Notes: a model not told the origin generated them from the sequence alone. A stretch of DNA of 64,000 bases from an uncultured Collinsella sp. (GCA_958413895.1 CATYVQ010000013.1:9134-73133), one strand, 5' to 3'; counted from the first letter of the stretch, positions 31,637-41,926 are shown. Made by a program: numbers and translations.

Positions 31637-32659
31637 ATGGCACAGGAAGCAACCGCCAACGAGCAAAAGAAATTCAAGGTCCCGCGCATCCCGGGCGACA
31701 TCATGATCTATCCCATGATCGTCGGTCTTTTGCTCAACACCTTCTGCCCGCAGGTTTTTGAGATCGGCGGCTTCTTTACGGCTGCCTGCCGCGGTGGGTC
31801 CAATACCATCGTCGCCGCGATCCTGCTGTTTGTGGGCGCCGGCATCAGCTTTAAGTCCACGCCGGGCGCCATCAAGACCGGTATCGTCGTGCTGATTCCT
31901 AAGCTTGTAGTGGCAGCCGCGCTGGGTCTGGGCGTCGCGTACTTCTTTAACGATAACTTTTTAGGCCTGAGCTCGGTTTCCATCATCGGCGGCATTACGT
32001 TTTGCAACATGGCGCTCTATACGGGCATCATGGGCGAGTTCGGCGATGAGTCCGAGCAGGGCGCTGTCGGTATCCTGTTCTTTACGGCCGGCCCCGCCGT
32101 CACGATGATCATCCTCGGTGTCTCGGGTCTCGCCAATATCCCCGTCGGCACCATCATCGGATCCATCCTGCCGCTTGTTATCGGCATGGTCCTGGGCAAC
32201 TTGTTCCCGTTTATCAAGAACCTGCTGGTCCCCGGCGCCAATCCCGCGATCGCTGTCATCGGATTTCAGCTCGGTGCGTCCATGAGCCTGTCGAGCTTTA
32301 TCACCGGCGGTATCTCGGGCATCCTGCTGGGCCTCATCACCCTCTTTATCGTTGGCCCCGTCACCTTTGCCTTCGAGCGCTTGTGCGGCGGCAACGGCAA
32401 GGCCGCCGTTGCTTGCTCCACCATCGCCGGCACGGCTATGACCACGCCGGTTGCCCTTGCCGAGGTCGCTCCGCGCTATGCCGAGCTTGCGCCCACCGCG
32501 TATGCGCAGATCGCCACTGCCGTCATCATCACGGCAATCATGGCCCCGATTCTGACTGGCTGGGTCGATAAGAAGTTCTGCCACGGCAAAGAGGATCTGT
32601 CGGTTGAAGGCGTCGAGGCTATTGAGGAGGCCGTCGCGACCGACATTGACGGCGAGTAA
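31637..32659 (+). CDS. kdgT: 2-keto-3-deoxygluconate permease
   Basis: 340 residues with about ten hydrophobic helices. KdgT signatures include the N-terminal GDIMIYPMIVGLLLNTFCP, CRGGSNTIVAAILLFVGAGI and GTAMTTPVALAEVAPRYAELA. KdgT imports 2-keto-3-deoxygluconate, a breakdown product of pectin and glycosaminoglycans, by proton symport. ATG 31637 is chosen since GGGGG precedes it by 4-5 bases and it gives the family length. No kdgK or kdgA gene adjoins it, so the catabolic enzymes must lie elsewhere. A strong hairpin follows the gene. Confidence 0.9.
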   Translation: MAQEATANEQKKFKVPRIPGDIMIYPMIVGLLLNTFCPQVFEIGGFFTAACRGGSNTIVAAILLFVGAGISFKSTPGAIKTGIVVLIPKLVVAAALGLGVAYFFNDNFLGLSSVSIIGGITFCNMALYTGIMGEFGDESEQGAVGILFFTAGPAVTMIILGVSGLANIPVGTIIGSILPLVIGMVLGNLFPFIKNLLVPGANPAIAVIGFQLGASMSLSSFITGGISGILLGLITLFIVGPVTFAFERLCGGNGKAAVACSTIAGTAMTTPVALAEVAPRYAELAPTAYAQIATAVIITAIMAPILTGWVDKKFCHGKEDLSVEGVEAIEEAVATDIDGE

Positions 32660-32708
32660 TCGTCGACGCGAGTCAATCAAGCCGGCGTGTGCAATTCGCG
32701 CCGTATGG

Positions 32709-32748
32709 GCGCCCGAACGGTGGCTGTTCTGCAGTGACGTTCGGGCGC
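32709..32748. terminator. 11-bp hairpin after kdgT
   Basis: GCGCCCGAACG (32709-32719) pairs perfectly with CGTTCGGGCGC (32738-32748) around an 18-base loop. There is no T-run, so it may act as an mRNA end-protection structure or Rho-linked site rather than a classic terminator. Confidence 0.5.
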
Positions 32749-32849
32749 TCTGCTATGATTCCCTTTACCCCTGCGGAGAAAGGGGTGTTTGGCGCCTGGG
32801 CGCGACTCGGGCGATGCTGGCCACTTGGATATTGAAGGGAGGGCGTCTA

Positions 32850-33992
32850 GTGATTAAGGCACTCAAGATCGAGATATTCCTGCTGTGCATGATTATTCTT
32901 ATCGGGCTTGCCGTACGAAGCCGTCGCTCCCTGTTCTCGAGCACCCAGCAGCTTTTGTTTAGCATGCTGGGCTACACGTCTGCTGCCTACATTTTCTTCG
33001 ATATGATCTGGACGCTCTCGGACGGCGTAAGCACTCCTGTAGGCATCACGGCCAACTGGATTTCCAACGCGGTCTCGTTTTCGCTGTTCGCCATCGCGTG
33101 CCTCATTTGGTTTTTCTATTCCGAGACGATGCAGGGCTCACGGCTCCTGACCACGCCCTACAGGGTGGTACTTTTAACGTTGCCAACAGCATTGGTGGTC
33201 GTGCTGGCATTTACCAGCTACTGGACGCACGCTATGTTCTATATCGATGCACAGGGCGTATATCGTCGCGGCTTTGCTTATATGATCCAGCCCATCGTGA
33301 GCTACTGCTACGTCATATATACGTCCTTGCATGCCTTTATTCAGGCTCGAAAAGTCGAAAGCCTGCAAAAGAAGGCCATTTATCGCACCCTCGCCTTTTT
33401 TGCGGTTCCCGCTCTGGTGGGCGGTACCTTCCAGGTTTTGTTTTCGGTACCGGGCCTTTGCGTCGGTATAACGCTGAGCATCCTGCTGCTCTATATCGTC
33501 TATCAGGAGCAACTGATCTCTACTGACCCGTTGACTGGACTCAACAACCGCAACCGTTTTGAGACCTATATGCTGTCGCTCTTTTCAAATGTGGATCAGG
33601 CCGAAGATGTATATCTGCTTATGATGGACGCTGATGGCTTTAAGCAGATTAACGATCGCTATGGACATGTGGAGGGCGACCATGCTCTTCAGGTCATATC
33701 CGCTGCGCTCAAAGAAGTCTGCTCGACGTCTGGTGGCTTTATCGCACGCTATGGTGGCGATGAGTTCGTGGTGCTCCAAAAAGCAGCGGCGGAGCAGGAC
33801 GTCATAGACCTGTGTTCGGCGATTGACGACGAGCTCGCTCGTGCCGAGGTGCCGTATGCATTGCGGATGTCCATCGGTTACGCGCGGGTCGGCGATAGTG
33901 TTGATACCTGGCAAGACTTACTTCGCGCCGCCGATGCGGAGCTCTACCGCGTCAAGGCCGAGAAAAAGAAAGCCGGCATCCAGATACGCTAG
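32850..33992 (+). CDS. Membrane GGDEF-domain diguanylate cyclase
   Basis: 380 residues. About seven hydrophobic helices span residues 5-220 (a 7TM-like sensor), followed by the GGDEF domain: STDPLTGLNNRNRFE at its start and the active-site loop ARYGGDEFVVLQ near 309. Intact RYGGDEF predicts c-di-GMP synthesis. No EAL partner lies nearby. The GTG start at 32850 follows AAGGGAGGG at 32835-32843. Frames upstream are not protein-like. The signal sensed by the membrane domain is unknown. A minus-strand terminator lies just beyond the stop. Confidence 0.9.
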   Translation: MIKALKIEIFLLCMIILIGLAVRSRRSLFSSTQQLLFSMLGYTSAAYIFFDMIWTLSDGVSTPVGITANWISNAVSFSLFAIACLIWFFYSETMQGSRLLTTPYRVVLLTLPTALVVVLAFTSYWTHAMFYIDAQGVYRRGFAYMIQPIVSYCYVIYTSLHAFIQARKVESLQKKAIYRTLAFFAVPALVGGTFQVLFSVPGLCVGITLSILLLYIVYQEQLISTDPLTGLNNRNRFETYMLSLFSNVDQAEDVYLLMMDADGFKQINDRYGHVEGDHALQVISAALKEVCSTSGGFIARYGGDEFVVLQKAAAEQDVIDLCSAIDDELARAEVPYALRMSIGYARVGDSVDTWQDLLRAADAELYRVKAEKKKAGIQIR

Positions 33993-34018
33993 AAAAAAGG
34001 GGCGCACGCTTGCGTGCG
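33993..34018 (-). terminator. Minus-strand terminator of the EamA transporter gene
   Basis: Read on the minus strand, CGCACGC and GCGTGCG form a perfect 7-bp stem, with a CCCC spacer and a T-run (from AAAAAA at 33993-33998). Placed to stop transcription of the convergent EamA gene. Confidence 0.72.
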
Positions 34019-34094
34019 TGTCGGCCCTCAGCTCACCGATGTACTCCATTAAACTAAAGTATGTGAATCCCCTCTGCTAAATAAGGGCAGTTCA

Positions 34095-35030
34095 CTATGC
34101 TTTTTTGGGTTTGTTGACGATGATGATGCCGCCGCAGACCAACAGCAGGGCAACGATGACGGTAACGGGGCTCGTGCCCGCGCCTTCGCCGAGCAGCAGC
34201 GCGCTCAGCAGCACACCAAAGACGGGGTTCATAAACCCAAAGACCGAGACGCGGCTGACGGGGTTGACGGCAAGCAGGCGCGACCACAGCGAGTAGGCGA
34301 CCGCGGAGATAAGCGCCATGTAGATGATGAGCACGATGGCGGGGACAATCGCCGTGGGGGAGAGCGCGCCACCCATCAAAAAGCCGATGGCGGTGAGGAC
34401 CAGGCCGCCGACTAAAAACTGCCAGCCGGCAAGCAAAACACCGTCGTGCTTGCGCGAGAAGATGCCGATCAGGCAGGTCGAAAGAGCACCCGCGACAGTG
34501 GAGGCTAGGATAAAGCCCTCGCCATCGAGCCTGAAGCCAAAGGTGCCATCTGCGCCCGAAAGGTTGACGAGCGCGACGCCGGCAAAGCCCAGCGCACAGC
34601 CAAGCACCTTGGCCGTATTGAGCTTCTCGGTGTGAAATGCCAGGGCGGCAAAGAGGATTGCGAGGAAGTTGGCGCTGGCCTCGATGATGGAGCTCGACAT
34701 GGCGCTGGCGCGCGAGAGGCCCAGATAGAAAAAGAAGTACTGCCCGATAGTCTGGAAGAGCGACAAGACAAAGATGGGCTTGATGTCGCGCGCTTGCGGT
34801 ATGAGAGGGCGGCGTTGGGCCGCGCTCATCCCAACGATAACCAGGGCGCCGGCAAGCGTAAAGCGTAAACCTGCAAAGAGCAGCTGCGAAGCGCTGTCGT
34901 GCGCCGGGATACCAAAGAGTGCGTAGCCGATCTTGATGCAGGGAAAGGCCGATCCCCAGAGTGCACAGCAAACAAGACAGCCCAGGATGAGTCCGGGCAG
35001 GGTGGCGAGATGCGGCTTGCGGCTTTCCAT
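34095..35030 (-). CDS. EamA/DMT-superfamily transporter
   Basis: About 311 residues with ten hydrophobic helices in two EamA repeats (first repeat begins LGCLVCCALWGSAFPCIKIGY, cut here; the second around SFLVGGLVLTAIGFL). Drug/metabolite transporters of this type export metabolites such as amino acids or nucleosides; the substrate is unknown. The start at 35030 is preceded by GGAAGGACATC. The gene ends in PKKA and is transcribed away from purL with a terminator between. Confidence 0.85.
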   Translation of the reverse strand: MESRKPHLATLPGLILGCLVCCALWGSAFPCIKIGYALFGIPAHDSASQLLFAGLRFTLAGALVIVGMSAAQRRPLIPQARDIKPIFVLSLFQTIGQYFFFYLGLSRASAMSSSIIEASANFLAILFAALAFHTEKLNTAKVLGCALGFAGVALVNLSGADGTFGFRLDGEGFILASTVAGALSTCLIGIFSRKHDGVLLAGWQFLVGGLVLTAIGFLMGGALSPTAIVPAIVLIIYMALISAVAYSLWSRLLAVNPVSRVSVFGFMNPVFGVLLSALLLGEGAGTSPVTVIVALLLVCGGIIIVNKPKKA

Positions 35031-35054
35031 GATGTCCTTCCTACATGCGCGAAG

Positions 35055-35092
35055 CAAAAAAGAACCCGCCACCGGATGTGTCGGTGGCGGGT
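35055..35092 (-). terminator. Minus-strand terminator after purL
   Basis: ACCCGCCACCG pairs with CGGTGGCGGGT (11 bp, perfect; 35064-35074 and 35082-35092), with a 7-base loop. On the minus strand it is followed by TCTTTTTT. It ends the purL transcript before the EamA gene. Confidence 0.85.
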
Positions 35093-35129
35093 GTTGTTAC
35101 CCGAAGGGATTGTACCCGATGGGAAAGGT

Positions 35130-38100
35130 TTAAGCGAAGTAGGCCACGCCGCTCTCAAAGATTGGCATGAACTTATCGCCGGGGACATGCTCGGGCACGT
35201 TGCGGTACAGGTTGTCGCCGCGACGCTCGGCATGGCCCATCTTGCCCAGGACGCGGCCGTCGGGGCTCGTGATGCCCTCGATGGCGAGTGCGGAGCCGTT
35301 GGGGTTGACGGAAAGATCCATGCTGGGCTTGCCGTCCTCGCCCACGTACTGCGTGGCGACCTGGCCGTTGGCGATAAGCTGGGCGAGTACCTCGTCGTTG
35401 GCGACAAAGCGGCCCTCGCCGTGGCTGATGGCGACGGTGTAGGGGTCGTCCAGGCTGCACTGCGACAGCCACGGGGACAAGTTGGACGAGATGCGGGTGC
35501 GCACCAGACGGCTCTGGTGGCGACCGATGGTGTTGAACGTCAGCGTGGGCGCATCGGGCGTGGCGTCGACGATGTCGCCGTAGGGCACCAGGCCGAGCTT
35601 GATCAGGGCCTGGAAGCCGTTGCAGATGCCCAGCATCAGGCCATCGCGGGCCTTGAGCAGGTCGCGGACTGCCTCGGTGACCTCGGGAGCGCGGAAGAAC
35701 GCCGTGATGAACTTGGCGGAGCCGTCGGGCTCGTCGCCGCCCGAGAAGCCGCCGGGGATCATGACGATCTGGCTTGCGCGGATGCGGCGGGCAAGCTCGT
35801 GGGTGCTCTCGGCGACGGCCTCGGGCGTGAGGTTGTTGATCACGAAGGTGTCGGCTTCGGCGCCGGCGGCGCGGAAGGCACGGGCGCTATCGTACTCGCA
35901 GTTGTTGCCGGGGAACACGGGGATAACCACGCGCGGGCGGGCGATCTTGGCGCCGCCGTACACGTGGATGTCCTTGGCGCGGAAGTCGATGGTCTCGACC
36001 TCGGGGGTCTCGCCGGCGCTGCGGTAGGCAAAGACGCCCTCGATGCCGCTCTCCCAGGCCTCCTGGAGCTCGGAGAGCTCGATGACTTCGGAGCCGGTGT
36101 CGATGACATAGCCCTCGACGGTGGTGCCCAGGGGCTCGACGACAACGCCGTCGGCGACCTCGGGCAGCTCGGCATCCTCGGCGAGCTCGACGATAAAGCT
36201 GCCGTAGAGCGGGGTGAAGAGGCTCTCCACGTCTACATCCTCGGCAAGCTCGATACCGATCTGGTTACCGACGCACATCTTAAAGAGGCTCTCGGCGCCG
36301 CAGCCGTAGCCGGGCGTGGAGATGGCCAGGGCGTTGCCGGTAGCAGTGAGCGCCTCGACGGCGTCAAACGCGGCGAGCAGCTGCTGAGCATCGGGGCGGT
36401 AGTCCTCGCCATAGGTGGCGGGGGCGATGCGGACGACGCGGTGCGTGAGGCCCTTGAACTCGGGCGAGACGGCGCGGGCGGCCTTGCCCACGGCGACGGC
36501 GAAGCTGATCAGGGTCGGCGGAACGTTGAGCTCGCCGGCCTCGTCCTCAAACGAACCGCTCATGGAGTCCTTGCCGCCGATGGCGCCGGCACCCAGGTCG
36601 ACCTGGGCCATAAGGGCACCCAGGACGGCGGCCATGGGCTTGCCCCAGCGCTCTGCCTCGGTGCGCAGGCGCTCGAAGTACTCCTGGAAGGAGAGGTAGG
36701 CGCGCTTGTGCTCAAAGCCGGCGGCAACGAGCTTGGCGATGGACTCGACCACGGACAGGTAGGCGCCCGCAAACTGGTCGGCTTCCATCAGATAGGGGTT
36801 GAAGCCCCATGCCATAGCACTCGCCGTGGTGGTCTCGCCGTCCACGGGGAACTTGGCGACCATGGCCGAGCTGGGGGTGAGCTGCGTCTTGCCGCCAAAG
36901 GGCATGAGCACGGTCGCGGCGCCGATGGTGGAGTCGAAGCGCTCGGAAAGGCCCTTGTTGGAAGCGACGTTGAGGTCGGTGACAAGCGAGGTCATGCGCT
37001 CGGCGAGCGTGGTGCCGGCCCAGCTGGGCTGCCACACGCTACGGGCGCACACGTGGGCGACCTGGTGCTTGGGTGCGCCGTTGGAGTTGAGGAACTCGCG
37101 GGACAGGTCGACGATGGCGACGCCGTTCCAGGCCATGCGCATGCGCGGCTCGGCGGTAACCTCGGCGATAACGGTCGCCTCGAGGTTCTCCTCAGCGGCG
37201 TAGCCCATGAACTCCTCGACGTCACCGTCGGCGACGGCACAGGCCATGCGCTCCTGGGACTCAGAGATAGCGAGGTCGGTGCCGTCCAGGCCGTCGTACT
37301 TCTTGGTCACGGTATCAAGGTCGACATACAGGCCGTCGGCAAGCTCGCCCACGGCGACCGAGACGCCGCCGGCGCCAAAGTCGTTGCAGCGCTTGATCAG
37401 ACGGCAGGCGTCGCCGCGGCGGAACAGGCGCTGCAGCTTGCGCTCGACAGGGGCGTTGCCCTTCTGGACCTCGGCACCCGAGGTCTCGATGGACTCGGTG
37501 TTCTGGGTCTTGGAGGAGCCAGTGGCGCCACCGATGCCATCGCGGCCGGTGCGGCCGCCCAGCAGGATGATCTTGTCGGTGGGGGCGGGGCACTCGCGAC
37601 GAACGTGGTTTGCCGGGGTAGCGCCCACGACGGCGCCAACCTCCATGCGCTTGGCCACGTAACCGGGGTGATAGAGTTCGTTGACCTGACCGGTGGCAAG
37701 GCCGATCTGGTTGCCGTAGCTGGAGTAGCCGGCGGCGGCAGTGGTCACGAGCTTGCGCTGCGGCAGCTTGCCCTCGAGCGTCTCGGAAACCGGGACGGTG
37801 GGGTCGCCGGCGCCGGTGACGCGCATGGCCTGGTACACATAGCTGCGGCCCGAGAGCGGGTCGCGGATGGCGCCGCCCACGCAGGTGGCGGCACCGCCGA
37901 AGGGCTCGATCTCGGTCGGGTGGTTGTGGGTCTCGTTCTTAAAGAGGAACAGCCAGTCCTGGTCCTCGCCATCGACATCGACCTTCACCTTGACGGTGCA
38001 GGCGTTGATCTCCTCGGACTCGTCGACATCGGTCATGACGCCGGTCTTCTTGAGGTACTTGGCGCCGATGGTGCCCATGTCCATGAGGCAGACGGGCTTG

Positions 38101-38876
38101 GCGTCGCGACCGAGTTCGTGGCGCATCTCCATGTAGCGGTCGAAGGCCTGCTGCACCACGGCGTCGTCGATCGTCACGTCGTCCAGGACGGTGCCGAAGG
38201 TGGTGTGGCGGCAGTGGTCGGACCAGTAGGTGTCGATCACACGGATCTCGGTGATGGTGGGGTCGCGGTCCTCATCGCGGAAGTACTGCTGGCAGAAGGC
38301 GATGTCCGCCTCGTCCATGGCAAGGCCGCGCTCGGAAATAAAGGCGGCAAGGCCGGCTTCGTCGAGCTCGCGGAAACCGTCGAGCACCTCGACGGGCTGG
38401 GGCTCGGGGGTCTCAATGTGCAGCGTCTCGGGCAGGTCGAGCGAGGCGATGCGCGCCTCGACGGGGTTCACCACGTAGTGCTTGATGGCATCGATGGCGG
38501 CCTCGTCCAGAGCGCCCGAGATCATATAGACCTTGGCGGAGCGCACGGCGGGGCGCTCGCCCTGGCTGATGAGCTGCACGCACTCGCTGGCGGAGTCGGC
38601 GCGCTGGTCAAACTGGCCAGGCAGGAATTCGACGGCAAAGACGGCGCCATCGCTTGCGGGGAGCTCGTCGTAGGTCACATCGACCTGGGGCTCGCTAAAG
38701 ACGGTCGGCACGCAGGAGCGGAAAAGCTCCTCGTCGATGCCCTCGACGTCGTAGCGGTTGATGATCCTCAGGGCCTCGATGCCCTTGATGCCGAGAATTT
38801 CGGTCAGCTCGCCCTTGAGCTGCTGAGCCTCGACGTCGAACCCGGGTTTCTTCTCCACGTAGATACGAGAGACCAT
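35130..38876 (-). CDS. purL: Phosphoribosylformylglycinamidine synthase (large single-chain form)
   Basis: About 1248 residues, one chain with all functions of FGAM synthase. The N-terminal part is PurS-like, then the synthase core with DTYWSDHCRHTTFGTVLDD (near 225) and the ATP site, then a second half with the RTGRDGIGGATGSSKTQN block. The last 250 residues form the class I glutamine amidotransferase with VFPGNNCEYDSARA and the nucleophile in GICNGFQA. It converts FGAR, ATP and glutamine to FGAM in purine synthesis. The single-chain form resembles Proteobacteria and some Clostridia rather than the split PurSLQ of many Gram-positives. The start at 38876 matches the family length. An antisense ORF on the plus strand is a coding shadow. 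Confidence 0.95.
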   Translation of the reverse strand: MVSRIYVEKKPGFDVEAQQLKGELTEILGIKGIEALRIINRYDVEGIDEELFRSCVPTVFSEPQVDVTYDELPASDGAVFAVEFLPGQFDQRADSASECVQLISQGERPAVRSAKVYMISGALDEAAIDAIKHYVVNPVEARIASLDLPETLHIETPEPQPVEVLDGFRELDEAGLAAFISERGLAMDEADIAFCQQYFRDEDRDPTITEIRVIDTYWSDHCRHTTFGTVLDDVTIDDAVVQQAFDRYMEMRHELGRDAKPVCLMDMGTIGAKYLKKTGVMTDVDESEEINACTVKVKVDVDGEDQDWLFLFKNETHNHPTEIEPFGGAATCVGGAIRDPLSGRSYVYQAMRVTGAGDPTVPVSETLEGKLPQRKLVTTAAAGYSSYGNQIGLATGQVNELYHPGYVAKRMEVGAVVGATPANHVRRECPAPTDKIILLGGRTGRDGIGGATGSSKTQNTESIETSGAEVQKGNAPVERKLQRLFRRGDACRLIKRCNDFGAGGVSVAVGELADGLYVDLDTVTKKYDGLDGTDLAISESQERMACAVADGDVEEFMGYAAEENLEATVIAEVTAEPRMRMAWNGVAIVDLSREFLNSNGAPKHQVAHVCARSVWQPSWAGTTLAERMTSLVTDLNVASNKGLSERFDSTIGAATVLMPFGGKTQLTPSSAMVAKFPVDGETTTASAMAWGFNPYLMEADQFAGAYLSVVESIAKLVAAGFEHKRAYLSFQEYFERLRTEAERWGKPMAAVLGALMAQVDLGAGAIGGKDSMSGSFEDEAGELNVPPTLISFAVAVGKAARAVSPEFKGLTHRVVRIAPATYGEDYRPDAQQLLAAFDAVEALTATGNALAISTPGYGCGAESLFKMCVGNQIGIELAEDVDVESLFTPLYGSFIVELAEDAELPEVADGVVVEPLGTTVEGYVIDTGSEVIELSELQEAWESGIEGVFAYRSAGETPEVETIDFRAKDIHVYGGAKIARPRVVIPVFPGNNCEYDSARAFRAAGAEADTFVINNLTPEAVAESTHELARRIRASQIVMIPGGFSGGDEPDGSAKFITAFFRAPEVTEAVRDLLKARDGLMLGICNGFQALIKLGLVPYGDIVDATPDAPTLTFNTIGRHQSRLVRTRISSNLSPWLSQCSLDDPYTVAISHGEGRFVANDEVLAQLIANGQVATQYVGEDGKPSMDLSVNPNGSALAIEGITSPDGRVLGKMGHAERRGDNLYRNVPEHVPGDKFMPIFESGVAYFA

Positions 38877-39060
38877 TGGTTCCTGCCTTCCTGATCGGTT
38901 GGGCGTACGGTACGGTATGCGGCAGCGGTCGGTTTGCGGGGTCTGCCCTGCGGTCGCCTTGAGCCACATGTTTGTAAACCTCACTATGATACGACAGCTC
39001 GCGGCGCGGTGAGGACGGCGAGGGTGCTACAGTGAAGCGCAAACAAGAGAAAGGCATCAC

Positions 39061-40623
39061 ATGGCATTCGTTTCTCTCGCCATCATCGCACTCGTGGCCT
39101 TTGCGAGTCCTTTTATCGCCTCGGCGATTCCCGGAAAACCCGTTCCCGAGACGGTCTTTTTGCTCGTGCTCGGCGCGGTGCTGGGACCCCATATGCTCGG
39201 CGTCATCCATGTAGATGCCGAGGTCTCGCTGGTGTCCGAGCTCGGTCTGGCCTTTTTGTTCCTGCTTGCCGGCTTTGAGATCGATCCCAAGAGCATCACG
39301 GGCGTCGAGGGCCGCTACGGCTTGGCGACGTGGGTCGTCACGTTTGGTATCGCCTGGCTTGCTGTGCGCTTTACCCCGTGGTTCTCGGTCAGTCATTTCG
39401 ACGGTATCGCCGTGACGCTTGCCCTCACTTCCACGGCGCTCGGCACGCTCGTACCCATCATGCGTGAGCGCTCGCTCACTGGCACGCGTGTGGGCGACTC
39501 CATCCTTGCCTATGGCACGTGGGGAGAGCTCGGTCCCGTGCTCGCCATGTCGGTGCTGCTGTCTGCCCGCACTGGCATCCAAACGCTCGTAATCCTTGGC
39601 TTGTTTGCGGTGGTTTGCGTGTTGCTTGCCGTGGTCCCGAGCCGCTCCAAGCGCGTCGGCAGCCGTTTCTTTGCGTTTGTCGAGGAGCGCGCCGATACCA
39701 CGTCGCAGACCTTCGTGCGCCTGACGGTGCTCATCCTGGTCACACTCGTGGCGTTCTCGGCCGTCTTTGATCTCGACATCGTGTTGGGTTCTTTTGCCGC
39801 CGGCTTTGTCCTGCGCTATATCATCCCCGAGGGCAACCATACGCTCGAGACCAAGCTCGACGGTCTGGCCTACGGCTTTTTGATTCCGGTGTTCTTTACC
39901 GTATCGGGCGCAAAGATCGACCTGACGGCCGTGGCTTCGCGCCCGGGCTTGCTCGTGGGCTTTATCGTGGCGTTGCTGATTATTCGTGCCGTGCCGATCC
40001 TTGTCTCTATGAGCATTTGTCCTGCGACGCGCGATGTGTCGGCGTATGGCCGCATTACCGTGGCCCTGTACTGCACCACGGCGCTGCCGTTCATCGTTGC
40101 CGTGACGAGCGTTGCCGTCAACGCGGGCGCGCTGTCGCAAGACATCGCGTCGGTTATGGTTGCCGCCGGCGCCATCACGGTGTTCTTGATGCCATTGCTC
40201 GCGCAGCTCTTCTACCGCGTGGTGGATGCTGCGCCGGTCGCCGCCGTGGCAGAAGTTGCCGAGCATCCATCCGATGCGCTCGACATCCTGCGCGCTCATC
40301 ACGATTTGGCGAGTCTGCTCGCACGAGAGCACGAGCTGCTGACTTCGCATGGCCATGGTCGCGTATTCGAGGGCCTGCCTACGCTCGATACGATTGCCGA
40401 GCGTCTTTCCGCCGAGGCGGCGAGCGGCCACATCGATGCCCGCATCGTGGACGCGGCGCACCTGCTTGCCGATAAGACTTATGGTGATGAGATCGACACG
40501 TCCGAGCTGACTCCGCATGAGCGTCGCCGCCTGGAGCGCGCCAAGCTCGCCGTGCGCGAATACCGCCGCCGCATGCTGGAGCTCTATGCACGCGATGAGG
40601 CCCAGGACGACGACGGCAAGTAG
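39061..40623 (+). CDS. Cation/proton antiporter (CPA2/KefB-type)
   Basis: 520 residues. Residues 1-385 are the transmembrane part with about twelve helices, starting MAFVSLAIIALVAFASPFIAS and including GEIDPKSI-type acidic helix residues (AGFEIDPKSI near 80) typical of Na+/H+ exchangers. The remaining 130 residues are a cytosolic helical tail without a clear RCK nucleotide-binding fold. Role: monovalent cation/H+ exchange and pH control. The ATG has GAGAAAGG upstream. It is monocistronic and followed by the structured repeat array. Confidence 0.88.
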   Translation: MAFVSLAIIALVAFASPFIASAIPGKPVPETVFLLVLGAVLGPHMLGVIHVDAEVSLVSELGLAFLFLLAGFEIDPKSITGVEGRYGLATWVVTFGIAWLAVRFTPWFSVSHFDGIAVTLALTSTALGTLVPIMRERSLTGTRVGDSILAYGTWGELGPVLAMSVLLSARTGIQTLVILGLFAVVCVLLAVVPSRSKRVGSRFFAFVEERADTTSQTFVRLTVLILVTLVAFSAVFDLDIVLGSFAAGFVLRYIIPEGNHTLETKLDGLAYGFLIPVFFTVSGAKIDLTAVASRPGLLVGFIVALLIIRAVPILVSMSICPATRDVSAYGRITVALYCTTALPFIVAVTSVAVNAGALSQDIASVMVAAGAITVFLMPLLAQLFYRVVDAAPVAAVAEVAEHPSDALDILRAHHDLASLLAREHELLTSHGHGRVFEGLPTLDTIAERLSAEAASGHIDARIVDAAHLLADKTYGDEIDTSELTPHERRRLERAKLAVREYRRRMLELYARDEAQDDDGK

Positions 40624-40638
40624 TCGATACTCTCTCGA

Positions 40639-40869
40639 GGAAGCCGCGTCCCGCTTTGAAGGCCCGGAACGGGATGTGGTTTCCGAAACGGGGGCCGTTG
40701 GGAAACTGTGTCCCGGAATGGGCGCTCAGAGTGGGATGCAGTTTCCGCGAGAGACCCGTTGCGGAAACGGTATCCCAGAATCGGCGTTCAAAGCGGGACG
40801 CAGTTTCCGCAAGGAGGTCCTGGGGAAACCGTGCCCCGTTCTGATCCGAAATACTGGGACATAGTTTCC
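40639..40869. repeat. Array of four 46-bp hairpin units at 61-62 bp spacing
   Basis: Four units of 14-base arm, 18-base loop, 14-base arm: 40639-40684, 40701-40746, 40763-40808 and 40824-40869, separated by 16, 16 and 15 bases. Arms begin GGAA and end TCCC or CCCC, and the second arms begin GGGA and end TTTCC. In units 1 and 2 all 14 pairs form if G-U pairs are allowed; units 3 and 4 form 12 of 14. Arm sequences differ between units with compensating changes. Loops are related (loop 1 in inverse orientation ends TTCAAAGC as loop 3 does). No exact repeats, so it is not a CRISPR. Confidence 0.85.
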
Positions 40870-40884
40870 CTTTCATAACAGAAG

Positions 40885-40926
40885 AAGGCGCGCTGCCTGC
40901 AGTTGATGCAGACGGCGCGCCTTTTT
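40885..40926. terminator. Terminator between the antiporter and the convergent SDR gene
   Basis: AAGGCGCGC (40885-40893) pairs with GCGCGCCTT (40915-40923), with an inner CTGC/GCAG stem, then TTTTT. It serves the plus-strand antiporter, and the A-rich 5' side could serve the minus-strand gene as well. Confidence 0.75.
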
Positions 40927-40968
40927 GGTTGAGCTATGTTGAGGCTTGAAGCCAAAGCTTGTGGCTCC

Positions 40969-41718
<750 letters not shown>

Positions 41719-41859
41719 GGTGCCTCCATTCTTCGGGGGTGGACATACGCAGCACAGCATAACGGCGCGCAAAATCAACTTCGTTCGCATATCGGTAAAC
41801 GGCACCCTCGGTTGTCAGCGAATGGCCAAGTTGTTCAAACTTTTGCTTGATGAACGTCA

Positions 41860-41895
41860 AACAAAGGGGTTCCCATCCAAACGGACGGGAGCCCC
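41860..41895 (-). terminator. Minus-strand terminator after hom
   Basis: GGGGTTCCCATCC pairs with GGACGGGAGCCCC (13 bases each with two mismatches, 4-base loop); on the minus strand it is followed by TTTGTTTG. It separates hom from the downstream SDR gene. Confidence 0.75.
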
Positions 41896-41926
41896 TCAGG
41901 TGCTATGTTGTGTGCCAAGGACTGGA

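Noticed and set aside
34899..38894. 1331-codon open frame on the plus strand opposite purL
   Set aside because: PurL on the minus strand has clear motifs along its whole length. The plus frame is a GC-rich antisense shadow with no recognisable domain and repetitive Leu/Gly/Ala/Val content.
38695..40518. 607-codon minus-strand frame across the antiporter and purL start
   Set aside because: Shadow of the antiporter gene (plus) and purL (minus, other frame); protein is Arg/His/Asp-rich without a fold.
40639..40869. Possible CRISPR array
   Set aside because: Repeats are not identical, are themselves hairpins of 46 bp, one unit is inverted, and no cas gene is in the window.
40379..40876. Open frames through the hairpin array on both strands
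   Set aside because: They translate as repeated low-quality segments with no ribosome site; the open frames follow from the repeat period and base composition.
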